64,000 bases of DNA from Pseudomonas sp. B20(2017) (GTDB lineage: Bacteria > Pseudomonadota > Gammaproteobacteria > Pseudomonadales > Pseudomonadaceae), in contig NZ_NEJP01000003.1 of NCBI RefSeq assembly GCF_002113125.1, positions 310,001-374,000 on the forward strand, written 5' to 3'. A program made the position numbers and the translations under genes. A model generated the notes under the pieces. That model made no database searches, was not told the DNA's origin, and was given only the letters and a program-made list of their open reading frames with translations. This document shows positions 34,031 through 41,987 of this stretch, piece after piece (position 1 is the stretch's first letter; every line of letters begins with the position of its first letter).

Positions 34031-34055
34031 TTTTATAGGGCGCGATTTAGACCAT
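34031..34055 (-). promoter_or_regulatory. Candidate ECF-sigma promoter box upstream of receptor 1
   Basis: GGTCTA-N8-CCTATAAAA on the minus strand, with its downstream edge exactly 55 bases from the receptor 1 ATG. The distance is identical at receptor 2, which argues for a functional promoter rather than chance. Confidence 0.6.
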
Positions 34056-34094
34056 TGGGTGCTGAGGTTATGCAAAATGCAGCATGACGCTGCA

Positions 34095-34598
34095 TCAGAC
34101 CAACTCCATTTCCCTGATTAGTCGGGTATCAAGGCCGAACCGCTCCTGCGAGACCATCCTGAACTGCCCCTCTGCCAGGTCACAGCTCACCAGCAAGTTC
34201 CACGAATGCCGGGTTGCCGCCGACGGAATCAGCACAAACGGATGCTCAGCCAGTAAAGCGTCGGCGAACAATCGCTGATTGGGCGACGGCCGTGCAGGGC
34301 TCAGCCAATAAGGGTTCGGCACCTCTTCGGGCTGCACGATTTTCACCTTCGCGTCGCTGATGACCTCAAAGCACGTCAACACATAAGGCTCGCTGTCCAG
34401 GGCATCAAAACTGCGGTTGGCTGCCACCTCAAGAATGGCCGAAGAAGGATCGACGGATGCGTAGACGACGCGTCGTCCTGGTATGTTCCATCGACCGCCT
34501 CTGAGCTTTGATCCTATCCCGCTGTCCCACGTCCCTCCATAAACCTCGGGATCCAGCCGCCACGCATACCAATGCTCGTCCCACGGCAAGGGGTTCAT
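34095..34598 (-). CDS. RES-domain toxin
   Basis: A 167-residue RES-domain protein (COG5654), the toxin half of Xre/MbcA/ParS-RES toxin-antitoxin systems. Characterised members break down NAD+ or ADP-ribosylate targets. Visible family features are WYAWRLDPEVYGG, the GGRWNIPGRRVVYAS segment with its conserved Arg, and the SSAILEV segment with Ser and Glu. The C-terminal NLLVSCDLAEG...RFGLDTRLI end is also typical. Its ATG overlaps the antitoxin stop (ATGA). Confidence 0.88.
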   Translation of the reverse strand: MNPLPWDEHWYAWRLDPEVYGGTWDSGIGSKLRGGRWNIPGRRVVYASVDPSSAILEVAANRSFDALDSEPYVLTCFEVISDAKVKIVQPEEVPNPYWLSPARPSPNQRLFADALLAEHPFVLIPSAATRHSWNLLVSCDLAEGQFRMVSQERFGLDTRLIREMELV

Positions 34599-35086
34599 GG
34601 GTAAACCCCGTAGATAAGCTGCTGCAAATACTGCTCAACCATCTGAAAGCCCAATGGGTGTCCTGTCAATTCCAGCGGCACATGACCGTGAAAATAAGTA
34701 GAGGGTTTCTGCATCCAGTCCTCCGCCCGTGGTTGCCCCCCGAAGGCCCGAGTGGCCAATTCCAGCACCAATGCATACTGGTAGGCGATGACACTCTGCT
34801 GCGGGTCAAGCCGTACCGGTTTACCTTCCTTCAGCAGTCGCCTAACCGCTCGGACCGACTTGCCAGTGATGCGTTGGACCATGTCGCCTTGCTGGTAAAG
34901 CCCGGAGGTCGAAAGCATGTCGACGACGTCGTTCAACTGGAAACCTTCCTCGGTCAGGTGAACGATCAGCAAGGCGTCATCACCGATGTTCTGGCCATGC
35001 ACGAGCAATTCGACAGGTTTGCCCTCGACCCTCTTCAAGCCCGCCAACCGGGGTACTTTTGCGCTGGGCAAGGCGACATCCTCCAT
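34595..35086 (-). CDS. Xre/MbcA/ParS-type antitoxin of the RES system
   Basis: A 163-residue protein whose C-terminal part (about 100-163: RAEDWMQKPSTYFHGHVPLE and ending QLIYGVYP) matches the MbcA/ParS/Xre toxin-binding domain. The middle part (about 45-90: YQQGDMVQRITGKSVRAVRR) looks like the Xre-like DNA-binding helices. It neutralises the RES toxin and probably represses its own promoter. The start at 35086 gives a normal family length; an earlier ATG at 35167 would add 27 residues and cannot be excluded. The 254 bases up to receptor 2 hold no other gene. Confidence 0.82.
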   Translation of the reverse strand: MEDVALPSAKVPRLAGLKRVEGKPVELLVHGQNIGDDALLIVHLTEEGFQLNDVVDMLSTSGLYQQGDMVQRITGKSVRAVRRLLKEGKPVRLDPQQSVIAYQYALVLELATRAFGGQPRAEDWMQKPSTYFHGHVPLELTGHPLGFQMVEQYLQQLIYGVYP

Positions 35087-35340
35087 GGGGCACCTGGCAC
35101 GATCATCGCGCCACTGATGGCGAGCGGAATAAGCGGGCGCTTCGTATTCGAGGTGTGCAGTTCGCATGATCCATCCATTATCAGAGGCCTGAGCGATCAG
35201 GCCGTTCACGACTTCAATGTCATTGCCGATGCTATAGATCACGCGTCCGACGACCAACCTGAAAATATCGTCGGAAATATCCCCTCTTTCGCGAAAAATC
35301 CTGCCGTTTCCGTAGGCCGTTTCCGAGCCAAGCCGAGCCC

Positions 35341-38265
35341 TCAACCTCCGAAGTGATAACTCACATCCAGCCACCACTGGCGCCCGTACGGGTCGTAGTT
35401 ACCGGTCGGGTAATAAGGCCACCCTGCCGAGTCATCATGCTTGACCTGATTGAGCACGTTGTTCACGGTCAGCCCGACACTCGCCCGGTCGTTGAGCTTG
35501 TACCGTGCACTGGCGTTGAACACCGTCCACGGCGACAGACGCCCGTCGCCCGCGCCGTTGGTGACCGAGCCGTAACGAATCCCCATCAGCGTTGCCGTGG
35601 CTTTCTGGTAATCCCAGGTCAGGCTGGCGTTGACCTTGCTGCGCCAGTCGTAATTGGTGCGCGAAGTGCGCCAGTCCTGGGTCGGGGCTTCGTCCGATTC
35701 CTTGTAGTAATGCGAGAGCACCAGTGTGTAGCCCAGCGCCGAACTGAACGCGCCGTACTGCCCGGCGCCCCAGCGGATATTGCTCTTGAAGTCCAGGCCG
35801 CTGACCCGTTCGCTGGCGGCGTTGATCGCGTTCACCCGCACCCGCTGCAACTGATTGGGATCGACGGCGGCATTGCCGGGATTGCGATCGACGCGTGCCA
35901 GGGTCGACTGGCAGTTGGCTGAATTGATGTCCTGGGTGCCATTGCGGCATTCGTTCTCTTGCTGCAACAGGCGGTTTTCGTCGACGGTGGTCAGCAGGTC
36001 ATCGATCTCAACTCGCCAGAAATCGGTGGAGAAATCGAAGTTGCGTGAAGGCGACCAGACGAAACCGTAGGTCCAGGATTTACCGCGCTCGGATTCCAGA
36101 TCCGCCGTGCCGCTCTGGGTGTAATCCACCCGCCCGCGATCACAGGCGCCCTCCACGCCCTGGCTGCAACCGTAATAGTCGATCTGCGCCGGGTAGTAAC
36201 CGTTGCTGTCGGACTGATAGATGTAGTTCAGGTCCGGAGCGCGGAAACTGGTGCCGTAGCTGCCGCGCACCAAAAGGCTGTTCACCGGCCGCCATTCCAG
36301 GCCGAGGTTGTAGGTCTTCTGTTGTTCGGTGCGGCCGCTGAATTTGTATTGGTCCCAGCGCCCAGCGGCTGTCGCCAGCACCGTGTCAGTGACCGGAATG
36401 CTGAATTCGCCGCCGGCCGCGTAACGCTTGCGCGAGCCACCGGAGCTTTGCGCCGGAGTCACGCCGTAGAAACTGCCGTCGTTGAGGCTGTCATCCGGAT
36501 CGATGCGATATTCCTGTTTGCCTGCCTCAAGCACGCCGGCGAATCCCACCGGGCCGGCCGGCAGATCAAACAAATCGCCGTTGACCGACGCGTTGTAACT
36601 GGTCGACACCGACTTGCTGCTCTGCGTCAGGTTACCGCGAAACTGCTCCCATTCCTGTGGCGTCAATGGCCGGTCGAGGCGCGTGGCATCCGGCGCGAAC
36701 ACCGGATAGCCGCCACGGGTGCCGAGTTGCGGGCCGAGGTAGAAATCCTGGATCGACGACAGTGGCGTGTAACGCGTGGTGCGCACGCTTTTGTATTCGG
36801 ATCGGTTGGCCGCCAGCTCATAGTTCCACCCGGTCTCGGCGATCTTGTCCGAGAGGCCCAGGGTGCCGGTCCATGAGGTATCGCGCCACTTGCTGTTATT
36901 GCTGGTGCGCCCGCCGATTTCCTCTTCACCGAAACGCCGATACCAGCGCTCCAGATTGCCGCTGTTCTGATTGATGAAGTCCGGCGAGGTGAAACTCGGG
37001 CCGCGTGTGTTGTTCTGGATGTGATCCAGGCCATACATCAAGTCCGCGAAGACCTGGCCACTGTCGCTGAAATGCCAGGTGCCACGGGTGTAGCCGTCGT
37101 AGTTTTCCTTCTGGGTCTGCACCGTCCAGTAATCGTTGTACATCTGGTCGGTGCGGCAACGCCCGCCGCTGTTGAACAGTTTGTTGTCGAACGTACCTTG
37201 ATACGCACCGCAACCGGGTCCCAGATAGCGGTTGTTGGTCAGGTCGCGACGGTAGCCGACATCCGCCAGCGGCCCGCTCTGCATGAAGCCGCGATCATCG
37301 GCCCAGATCGGGTCGCGGTTGGTCAGTTCAAGTCCGAACAAACCGTCGAAGTCGCCCCAACTGCCGCCGCCACTGATCTGCAAGCGCTGGTTGTCACCAC
37401 CGCCGCGCTCGCTGGTGCCGCCCTTGAGATTGACGTCGACGCCGTTCATTTTGTCCTTGAGGATAATGTTCACCACCCCGGCAATCGCATCCGAACCGTA
37501 GATCGCCGACGCGCCGCTGCTGAGCACTTCGATGCGGTCGATGATCGCCGACGGAATGTTCGCCAGGTTCGTGAAGTTGACCTTGCCGTCGTACGGCGTC
37601 GGGTAATCGGCGACCCGCCGGCCATTGATCAGCACCAGCGTGTGATTGGGGCCAAGTCCGCGCAGGTTGAGGGCGCTGGCCGCCGGTTGCCAGGTGTTGC
37701 CATAGTCTTCGCCCTGGGTCATGCCGGTGTTCTGGGTTTGCGTGGCGAGGGCGTCGTAGACGTTCTTGTAGCCACGCGCTTCCATTTCTTCGTGGGTGAT
37801 GACGTTGACCGGCGTTGCACCATCGCTCTGGGCACGGGCGATGCGCGAGCCGGTGACGGTGACCTTCTCCATGCGGTAATCGGCGCTGCTGGCGGGCACC
37901 ACGGCAGCCGCCTTGACCGGCGCGGCGCTCGGCGCATCGGCCTGACGAATGCTCAGACCCTGGGTGCCCTGCTCGACTTGCAGACCGCTGCCGATCAGGG
38001 CCTTCTCTACCGCCTGACGGCCACCCAATGCGCCGCGCACGGCACTGCTGCGCTTGCCCTGAACCAGATTCTGACTGAAGGAAATCGGCACGCCGGTCTG
38101 ACGCGAGATGTCCAGCAGCACCTCGTCGAGGGCCCCGGCGGCAATGTCGAAGGTATAGACCTGAGTGGCGGCGTCTTGTGCCAGAACGGTGGCGGGGACA
38201 ATGCCCGTTGCCAGCACGATGGCCAGTGTCAGGCGGGACAATTGTTGTTGTTTGAATGAGAACAT
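35341..38265 (-). CDS. TonB-dependent transducer receptor 2 (FecA-type, with STN domain)
   Basis: A 974-residue receptor. After a signal peptide (about 1-29) it has an N-terminal secretin/TonB (STN) signalling domain at about 35-95, with TFDIAAGALDEVLLDISRQT and GVPISFSQ. The plug comes next (VTVTGSRIARA, LRGLGPNHTLVLINGRR, DRIEVLSSGASAIYGSDAIA) and then the barrel. The STN domain is what lets a receptor signal to a FecR anti-sigma factor. This agrees with the upstream fecI-fecR-like pair. The substrate is unknown. The start at 38265 begins the signal peptide; the longer frame crosses the promoter box. Confidence 0.93.
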   Translation of the reverse strand: MFSFKQQQLSRLTLAIVLATGIVPATVLAQDAATQVYTFDIAAGALDEVLLDISRQTGVPISFSQNLVQGKRSSAVRGALGGRQAVEKALIGSGLQVEQGTQGLSIRQADAPSAAPVKAAAVVPASSADYRMEKVTVTGSRIARAQSDGATPVNVITHEEMEARGYKNVYDALATQTQNTGMTQGEDYGNTWQPAASALNLRGLGPNHTLVLINGRRVADYPTPYDGKVNFTNLANIPSAIIDRIEVLSSGASAIYGSDAIAGVVNIILKDKMNGVDVNLKGGTSERGGGDNQRLQISGGGSWGDFDGLFGLELTNRDPIWADDRGFMQSGPLADVGYRRDLTNNRYLGPGCGAYQGTFDNKLFNSGGRCRTDQMYNDYWTVQTQKENYDGYTRGTWHFSDSGQVFADLMYGLDHIQNNTRGPSFTSPDFINQNSGNLERWYRRFGEEEIGGRTSNNSKWRDTSWTGTLGLSDKIAETGWNYELAANRSEYKSVRTTRYTPLSSIQDFYLGPQLGTRGGYPVFAPDATRLDRPLTPQEWEQFRGNLTQSSKSVSTSYNASVNGDLFDLPAGPVGFAGVLEAGKQEYRIDPDDSLNDGSFYGVTPAQSSGGSRKRYAAGGEFSIPVTDTVLATAAGRWDQYKFSGRTEQQKTYNLGLEWRPVNSLLVRGSYGTSFRAPDLNYIYQSDSNGYYPAQIDYYGCSQGVEGACDRGRVDYTQSGTADLESERGKSWTYGFVWSPSRNFDFSTDFWRVEIDDLLTTVDENRLLQQENECRNGTQDINSANCQSTLARVDRNPGNAAVDPNQLQRVRVNAINAASERVSGLDFKSNIRWGAGQYGAFSSALGYTLVLSHYYKESDEAPTQDWRTSRTNYDWRSKVNASLTWDYQKATATLMGIRYGSVTNGAGDGRLSPWTVFNASARYKLNDRASVGLTVNNVLNQVKHDDSAGWPYYPTGNYDPYGRQWWLDVSYHFGG

Positions 38266-38273
38266 CGAGGGGC

Positions 38274-38300
38274 TTCCCTGTTGAAGGCGTCTGCAGGGAA
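38274..38300 (-). promoter_or_regulatory. Leader hairpin of receptor 2
   Basis: TTCCCTG (38274-38280) is complementary to CAGGGAA (38294-38300) around a 13-base loop, just upstream of the receptor 2 ATG. It shares the TCCCTG/CAGGGA core with the receptor 1 leader. Confidence 0.45.
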
Positions 38301-38319
38301 TGAGCAGCGGGCCGGCGCT

Positions 38320-38344
38320 TTTTATAGGGGCACGGATAGACCGG
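38320..38344 (-). promoter_or_regulatory. Candidate ECF-sigma promoter box upstream of receptor 2
   Basis: GGTCTA-N8-CCTATAAAA on the minus strand, 55 bases from the receptor 2 ATG and just after the fecR-like stop. It would give receptor 2 its own promoter inside the sigma/anti-sigma/receptor cluster. Confidence 0.6.
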
Positions 38345-38356
38345 GAAGTTATGGAT

Positions 38357-39304
38357 TTATAACCGTGCTTCGATGCTGACCCAGTACGGGTTGTGCCAGG
38401 TGACACGGATCGGCAGCGAACGCTCCAGCAGTTGCAGGGTGCGATCGCTGTCGTCCAGCGGATAGAGACCGCTGAGACGCAAACTGGCGACCGCCGGGCT
38501 CAGGTGCAGGATGCCGCGACGGTAGCTGCGCAGGCTGTCGATGACTTCGCGCAAGGGGCGATCACGCACTTCAAGCCGCCCTTGCACCCAGGCACTTTCC
38601 TGCCCTTTGCTGCGTTCCAGCGCGAGAATTTCCTGCCTGTTGAACAGCAGACTTTCGCCCGCCTCCACCACTTGCCGCGCGCCACTGGCGGTGACCACTT
38701 CGACCTGCGAATGCAGCATCACCAGCCGCGTTGAATCTTCGCCGCGCTGCACCAGGAATTTGGTCCCAAGCGCGCGCATCCGCCCATGCTCGGTTTCGAC
38801 CACGAACGGCCGGGCCAGATTTTTCGCGACATCGATCAGAAGCTCACCGCTGCGCAAGTCCAGCAATCGTTCGAGATTGTTGAAGCGCGGCACCACGCGG
38901 CTGCGGGCATTGAGGGTCAGGGCGCTGCCATCCTCCAGCGTGAATTCCCGACGCTCGCCGGTACCGGTCGACAACTCGCCGGCCTCCGGCAGCCAGCCAT
39001 AACGTCGACCGATCAAACCGGCCAGCACCGCGATACCGAGCACACTCAAACTGCCACTGAGGAATCGACGGCGACTGGATGGTGCATTCAGGCTGTGCAG
39101 CACACTCTCGCGCGGCAACCCGCGCAGGTTCGAATGGCGCAGCAGATTCAGCCCGCCACCCATTTGCTCAATGATCTGCTGATGCCGTGGATCCGCCGTG
39201 CGCCAAGCGTCGAAGGCTGCGCGCTCCTGCAAGCTGACGTGCCCCGATTGCAGCAGCGCCATCCATTGCGCGGCTTCGTCGATCAGCGTTTCGTCCGGCC
39301 TCAT
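38357..39304 (-). CDS. FecR-type anti-sigma/sigma regulator
   Basis: A 315-residue FecR-family protein. The cytoplasmic N-terminal DUF4880 domain has ETLIDEAAQWMALLQSG and AFDAWRTADPRHQQ. One membrane helix is at about 85-102. The periplasmic FecR domain (ERREFTLEDGSALTLNARS, LLDLRSGELLIDVAKN) and a C-terminal domain that contacts the receptor STN domain follow. It transmits the ligand-bound state of receptor 2 to the sigma factor. Its ATG overlaps the sigma-factor stop (ATGA). Confidence 0.92.
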   Translation of the reverse strand: MRPDETLIDEAAQWMALLQSGHVSLQERAAFDAWRTADPRHQQIIEQMGGGLNLLRHSNLRGLPRESVLHSLNAPSSRRRFLSGSLSVLGIAVLAGLIGRRYGWLPEAGELSTGTGERREFTLEDGSALTLNARSRVVPRFNNLERLLDLRSGELLIDVAKNLARPFVVETEHGRMRALGTKFLVQRGEDSTRLVMLHSQVEVVTASGARQVVEAGESLLFNRQEILALERSKGQESAWVQGRLEVRDRPLREVIDSLRSYRRGILHLSPAVASLRLSGLYPLDDSDRTLQLLERSLPIRVTWHNPYWVSIEARL

Positions 39305-39807
39305 GCCTGCATCGCCTGATAGCAACGCTTGAACGCCTCGACCATGTATTGCTGCACGCGGCTGGTGGACACGCCGAGGCGTTCGCCGATTTCGCTGTAA
39401 GTCAGACCGTCGAGCTGGTGATAGAGAAACGCGGCCTTGGCCTTGGCCGACAAGCCATTGAGCAAGCGATCCACCGCCAGCAGCGTTTCGATCACCAATT
39501 CCCGTTCCTCGGGCGACGGATGCACCAGCTCCGGCGCCAAGGCAAGGCTTTGCAGATAGGCGCGCTCCAGATCCTGCCGGCGCCAGCCTTCATAAACCAG
39601 CCGCCGGGCAATCGTGGTCAACAGCGCGCGAGGTTCGCGAATCGCCAGCGGATCGGGCAGCGCCAGGACCCTAAGAAAAGTTTCCGAAGCAATGTCCTGG
39701 GCGCTGTGCGGACAGCCGAGGGTACGGCTGACCGCTGCACACAGCCATCGGTAGTCCTTTTGGAACATTTGCCCGATGAGCTGGTAATGCGGGTTGTGAC
39801 TCCCCAT
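39301..39807 (-). CDS. FecI-type ECF sigma factor
   Basis: A 168-residue ECF sigma factor. Region 2 is seen in SAQDIASETFLRVLALP and LLTTIARRLVYEGWRRQDLE. Region 4 is the helix-turn-helix LTYSEIGERLGVSTSRVQQY. With FecR and the STN-bearing receptor it forms a complete cell-surface signalling set. The shared TCTA-N8-CCTATAAAA boxes upstream of receptor 2, receptor 1 and yejA are the natural candidates for its promoters. I saw no copy of that box upstream of the sigma gene itself. Confidence 0.93.
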   Translation of the reverse strand: MGSHNPHYQLIGQMFQKDYRWLCAAVSRTLGCPHSAQDIASETFLRVLALPDPLAIREPRALLTTIARRLVYEGWRRQDLERAYLQSLALAPELVHPSPEERELVIETLLAVDRLLNGLSAKAKAAFLYHQLDGLTYSEIGERLGVSTSRVQQYMVEAFKRCYQAMQA

Positions 39808-40105
39808 GCCTTACTCCCTGAAAACGGGCTCCACCCGCTGCGAAAATCCATGGATACGCCGGGATCTTCCGGCGGTGAACAGGGGTGCGACTGTGCAATA
39901 GCGCTTGAGACATTTGAAGTAATAAAAAATCAGGATCATCAAACATTTGAGAATAAGGCACGTCGTCGCCGCGGCAACATTGGCTGACACAACGTTGATC
40001 TCGATCAGTGGCGCCGGCCAAGCCAGTCTTTAACCTTGCGCCTCCATCGATAGCCACGGACGGCTCACCGGGAGCCTGCGGCTGACCTTTCAAGGACGAG
40101 CAATC
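39808..40105. other. Intergenic region between the ECF sigma gene and hoxX-like gene
   Basis: About 298 bases between divergent genes, with an AT-rich block near 39915-39960 that probably holds a promoter. No convincing Fur box, riboswitch or hairpin was found. AAGGACGAG lies just before the hoxX-like ATG and can serve as its ribosome-binding site. Confidence 0.5.
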
Positions 40106-41824
40106 ATGCGATCACTCAACATCATTCTTCTGTCGTCGGCGTTCAACGGCCTGACCCAGCGTGCCTGGCTGGAGCTGCGTCAGGCCGGTCACTCACCCAG
40201 CGTGGTGCTGTTCACTGACGAAACCGCCGTGTGCGAGCAGATCGAAAACAGCGGCGCTGATCTGGTGATCTGCCCGTTCCTCAAGGATCGCGTTCCCTAC
40301 GCGCTGTGGAGCAATCCGCAGCGTCCGGTCGTCATCATTCATCCCGGCATCGTCGGCGATCGCGGTGCCAGCGCACTGGACTGGGCGATCATGCGCGAAC
40401 TGCCGTCCTGGGGCGTGACCGCCCTGCAAGCGGTGGAAGAAATGGACGCCGGCCCGGTCTGGGCGACTTGCGAATTCAACCTGCCAACGGGCCTGCGCAA
40501 ATCCGAGCTGTACAACGGCCGGGTCAGCGACGCGGCAATCCGTTGCATTCGTGAAGTGGTCGAGAAATTCATCGACGGCTTCGTGCCGGTGGCGCTGGAT
40601 TACAACGATCCGACAGTGCGCGGGCGTTTGCAGCCGAACATGAAACAGGACGACCGCACCTTCAGTTGGCACGACTGCTCGCGCTTCATCAAGCGCTGCA
40701 TCGATGCGGCGGACGGCCAGCCCGGCGTACTCGCCAGCCTCGCCGGCGGGCAATATTACGTGTACGACGCGCACCTCGATCAGCGTACCGGCATGCCCGG
40801 CGAGATCCTCGCGGTGCACGACGACGCGGTGCTGGTGGCGACCGGTGATCACAGCCTGTGGATCGGCTCGCTGCGACGCAAACCGAAACCGGGCGAAGAA
40901 ACCTTCAAGCGTCCGGCGCGGCATGTGCTGGCCGGGCAGTTGTCTGGCGTGCCGGTGCTGGACTGGTCGATTGCCAATGCGCCATTCAGCGACGAGCCTT
41001 ATCAGCCAATCCGTTATCGCGAGTCCGGCCAAGTCGGCGAGCTGACGCTGGAGTTCTACAACGGCGCCATGAGCACCGAGCAATGCCGGCGCATGGTCGA
41101 GGCGCTGCGCTGGGCCAAATCCCGCGACACTCAAGTACTGTTGATCAAGGGTGGACGCGGCAGTTTTTCCAACGGCGTGCATTTGAACGTGATTCAGGCC
41201 GCCGAGGATCCGGGCGCCGAAGCCTGGGCCAATATCCAGGCCATCGATGATGTGTGCGAAGAATTGCTCAGCGCACGGCAACTGGTGGTCAGTGGGGTCA
41301 CCGGCAATGCTGGCGCCGGTGGTGTGATGCTCGCACTGGCGGCTGACATCGTGTTTGCCCGCGCCGATATCGTGCTCAATCCGCATTACAAGAGCATGGG
41401 GCTGTATGGCTCGGAATACTGGACTTACAGCTTGCCTCGCGCCGTCGGCCCTGCCATGGCCGAACAATTGACCCAGGCTTGTCTGCCGGTCAGCGCTGCG
41501 CAGGCGCTGCAACTGGGCATGGTCCAGGAAATCGGCCCGCGCTGCCCGGACGAGTTCTCGCTGTGGCTGCTGCAACGGGCCAACAGTGTGCTGAGCGATC
41601 CGACTTATGCGCCGGTGCGAGAACGCAAGCTGCGGGTCGATCACGTACTGATCCGCCAATGCCGCGAGGCCGAACTGCAACAGATGCAGGAAGACATGTT
41701 GTACAACCGCAATCAGTTTGCCGAGAAGTGCCGCAACTTCGTCTACAAGCGCAAGACCTGCTGCACACCGGCGCGCTTGGTGGAGGATTGGGCTCGAGTG
41801 CAGGAGGCCGAGTTGACCAACTGA
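40106..41824 (+). CDS. hoxX: HoxX-like protein (formyltransferase plus enoyl-CoA hydratase-like domains)
   Basis: A 572-residue two-domain protein. Residues 1 to about 180 resemble the N10-formyl-tetrahydrofolate-dependent formyltransferase fold, with a HPGIVGDRGASALDWAI catalytic-like block. A linker domain follows. Residues about 310-520 form a crotonase/enoyl-CoA hydratase-like fold with GGRGSFSNGVHLN and VTGNAGAGGVMLALAADIV. This is the architecture of HoxX, which makes CO from formyl groups for [NiFe]-hydrogenase cofactor assembly. No hydrogenase or hyp gene is in the window, so its role here is unclear. Other uses of formyl transfer or CO are possible. It is flanked by ECF signalling genes and a LysR gene. 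Confidence 0.85.
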   Translation: MRSLNIILLSSAFNGLTQRAWLELRQAGHSPSVVLFTDETAVCEQIENSGADLVICPFLKDRVPYALWSNPQRPVVIIHPGIVGDRGASALDWAIMRELPSWGVTALQAVEEMDAGPVWATCEFNLPTGLRKSELYNGRVSDAAIRCIREVVEKFIDGFVPVALDYNDPTVRGRLQPNMKQDDRTFSWHDCSRFIKRCIDAADGQPGVLASLAGGQYYVYDAHLDQRTGMPGEILAVHDDAVLVATGDHSLWIGSLRRKPKPGEETFKRPARHVLAGQLSGVPVLDWSIANAPFSDEPYQPIRYRESGQVGELTLEFYNGAMSTEQCRRMVEALRWAKSRDTQVLLIKGGRGSFSNGVHLNVIQAAEDPGAEAWANIQAIDDVCEELLSARQLVVSGVTGNAGAGGVMLALAADIVFARADIVLNPHYKSMGLYGSEYWTYSLPRAVGPAMAEQLTQACLPVSAAQALQLGMVQEIGPRCPDEFSLWLLQRANSVLSDPTYAPVRERKLRVDHVLIRQCREAELQQMQEDMLYNRNQFAEKCRNFVYKRKTCCTPARLVEDWARVQEAELTN

Positions 41825-41843
41825 TCAGCGGCGCAGTCCAGAG

Positions 41844-41925
41844 CGCCATCGCGAGCAGGCTCGCTCCCACGGTCAGTGATGCCTCGAAACTCACATGAAC
41901 CGTGGGAGCGAGCCTGCTCGCGATT
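41844..41925. repeat. REP palindrome pair between hoxX-like and LysR genes
   Basis: Inverted units around CGCGAGCAGGCTCGCTCCCACG and CGTGGGAGCGAGCCTGCTCGCG, about 30 bases apart. Confidence 0.9.
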
Positions 41926-41987
41926 GAACGATGACGCGGTATCAGGCGTGGATCTACAATGCGCGCACCTCAGACACCGGCCCGCCC

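Noticed and set aside
39900..39965. Possible Fur box upstream of the ECF sigma gene
   Set aside because: The AT-rich stretch matches the Fur consensus only weakly, and no 19-bp inverted repeat could be defined.
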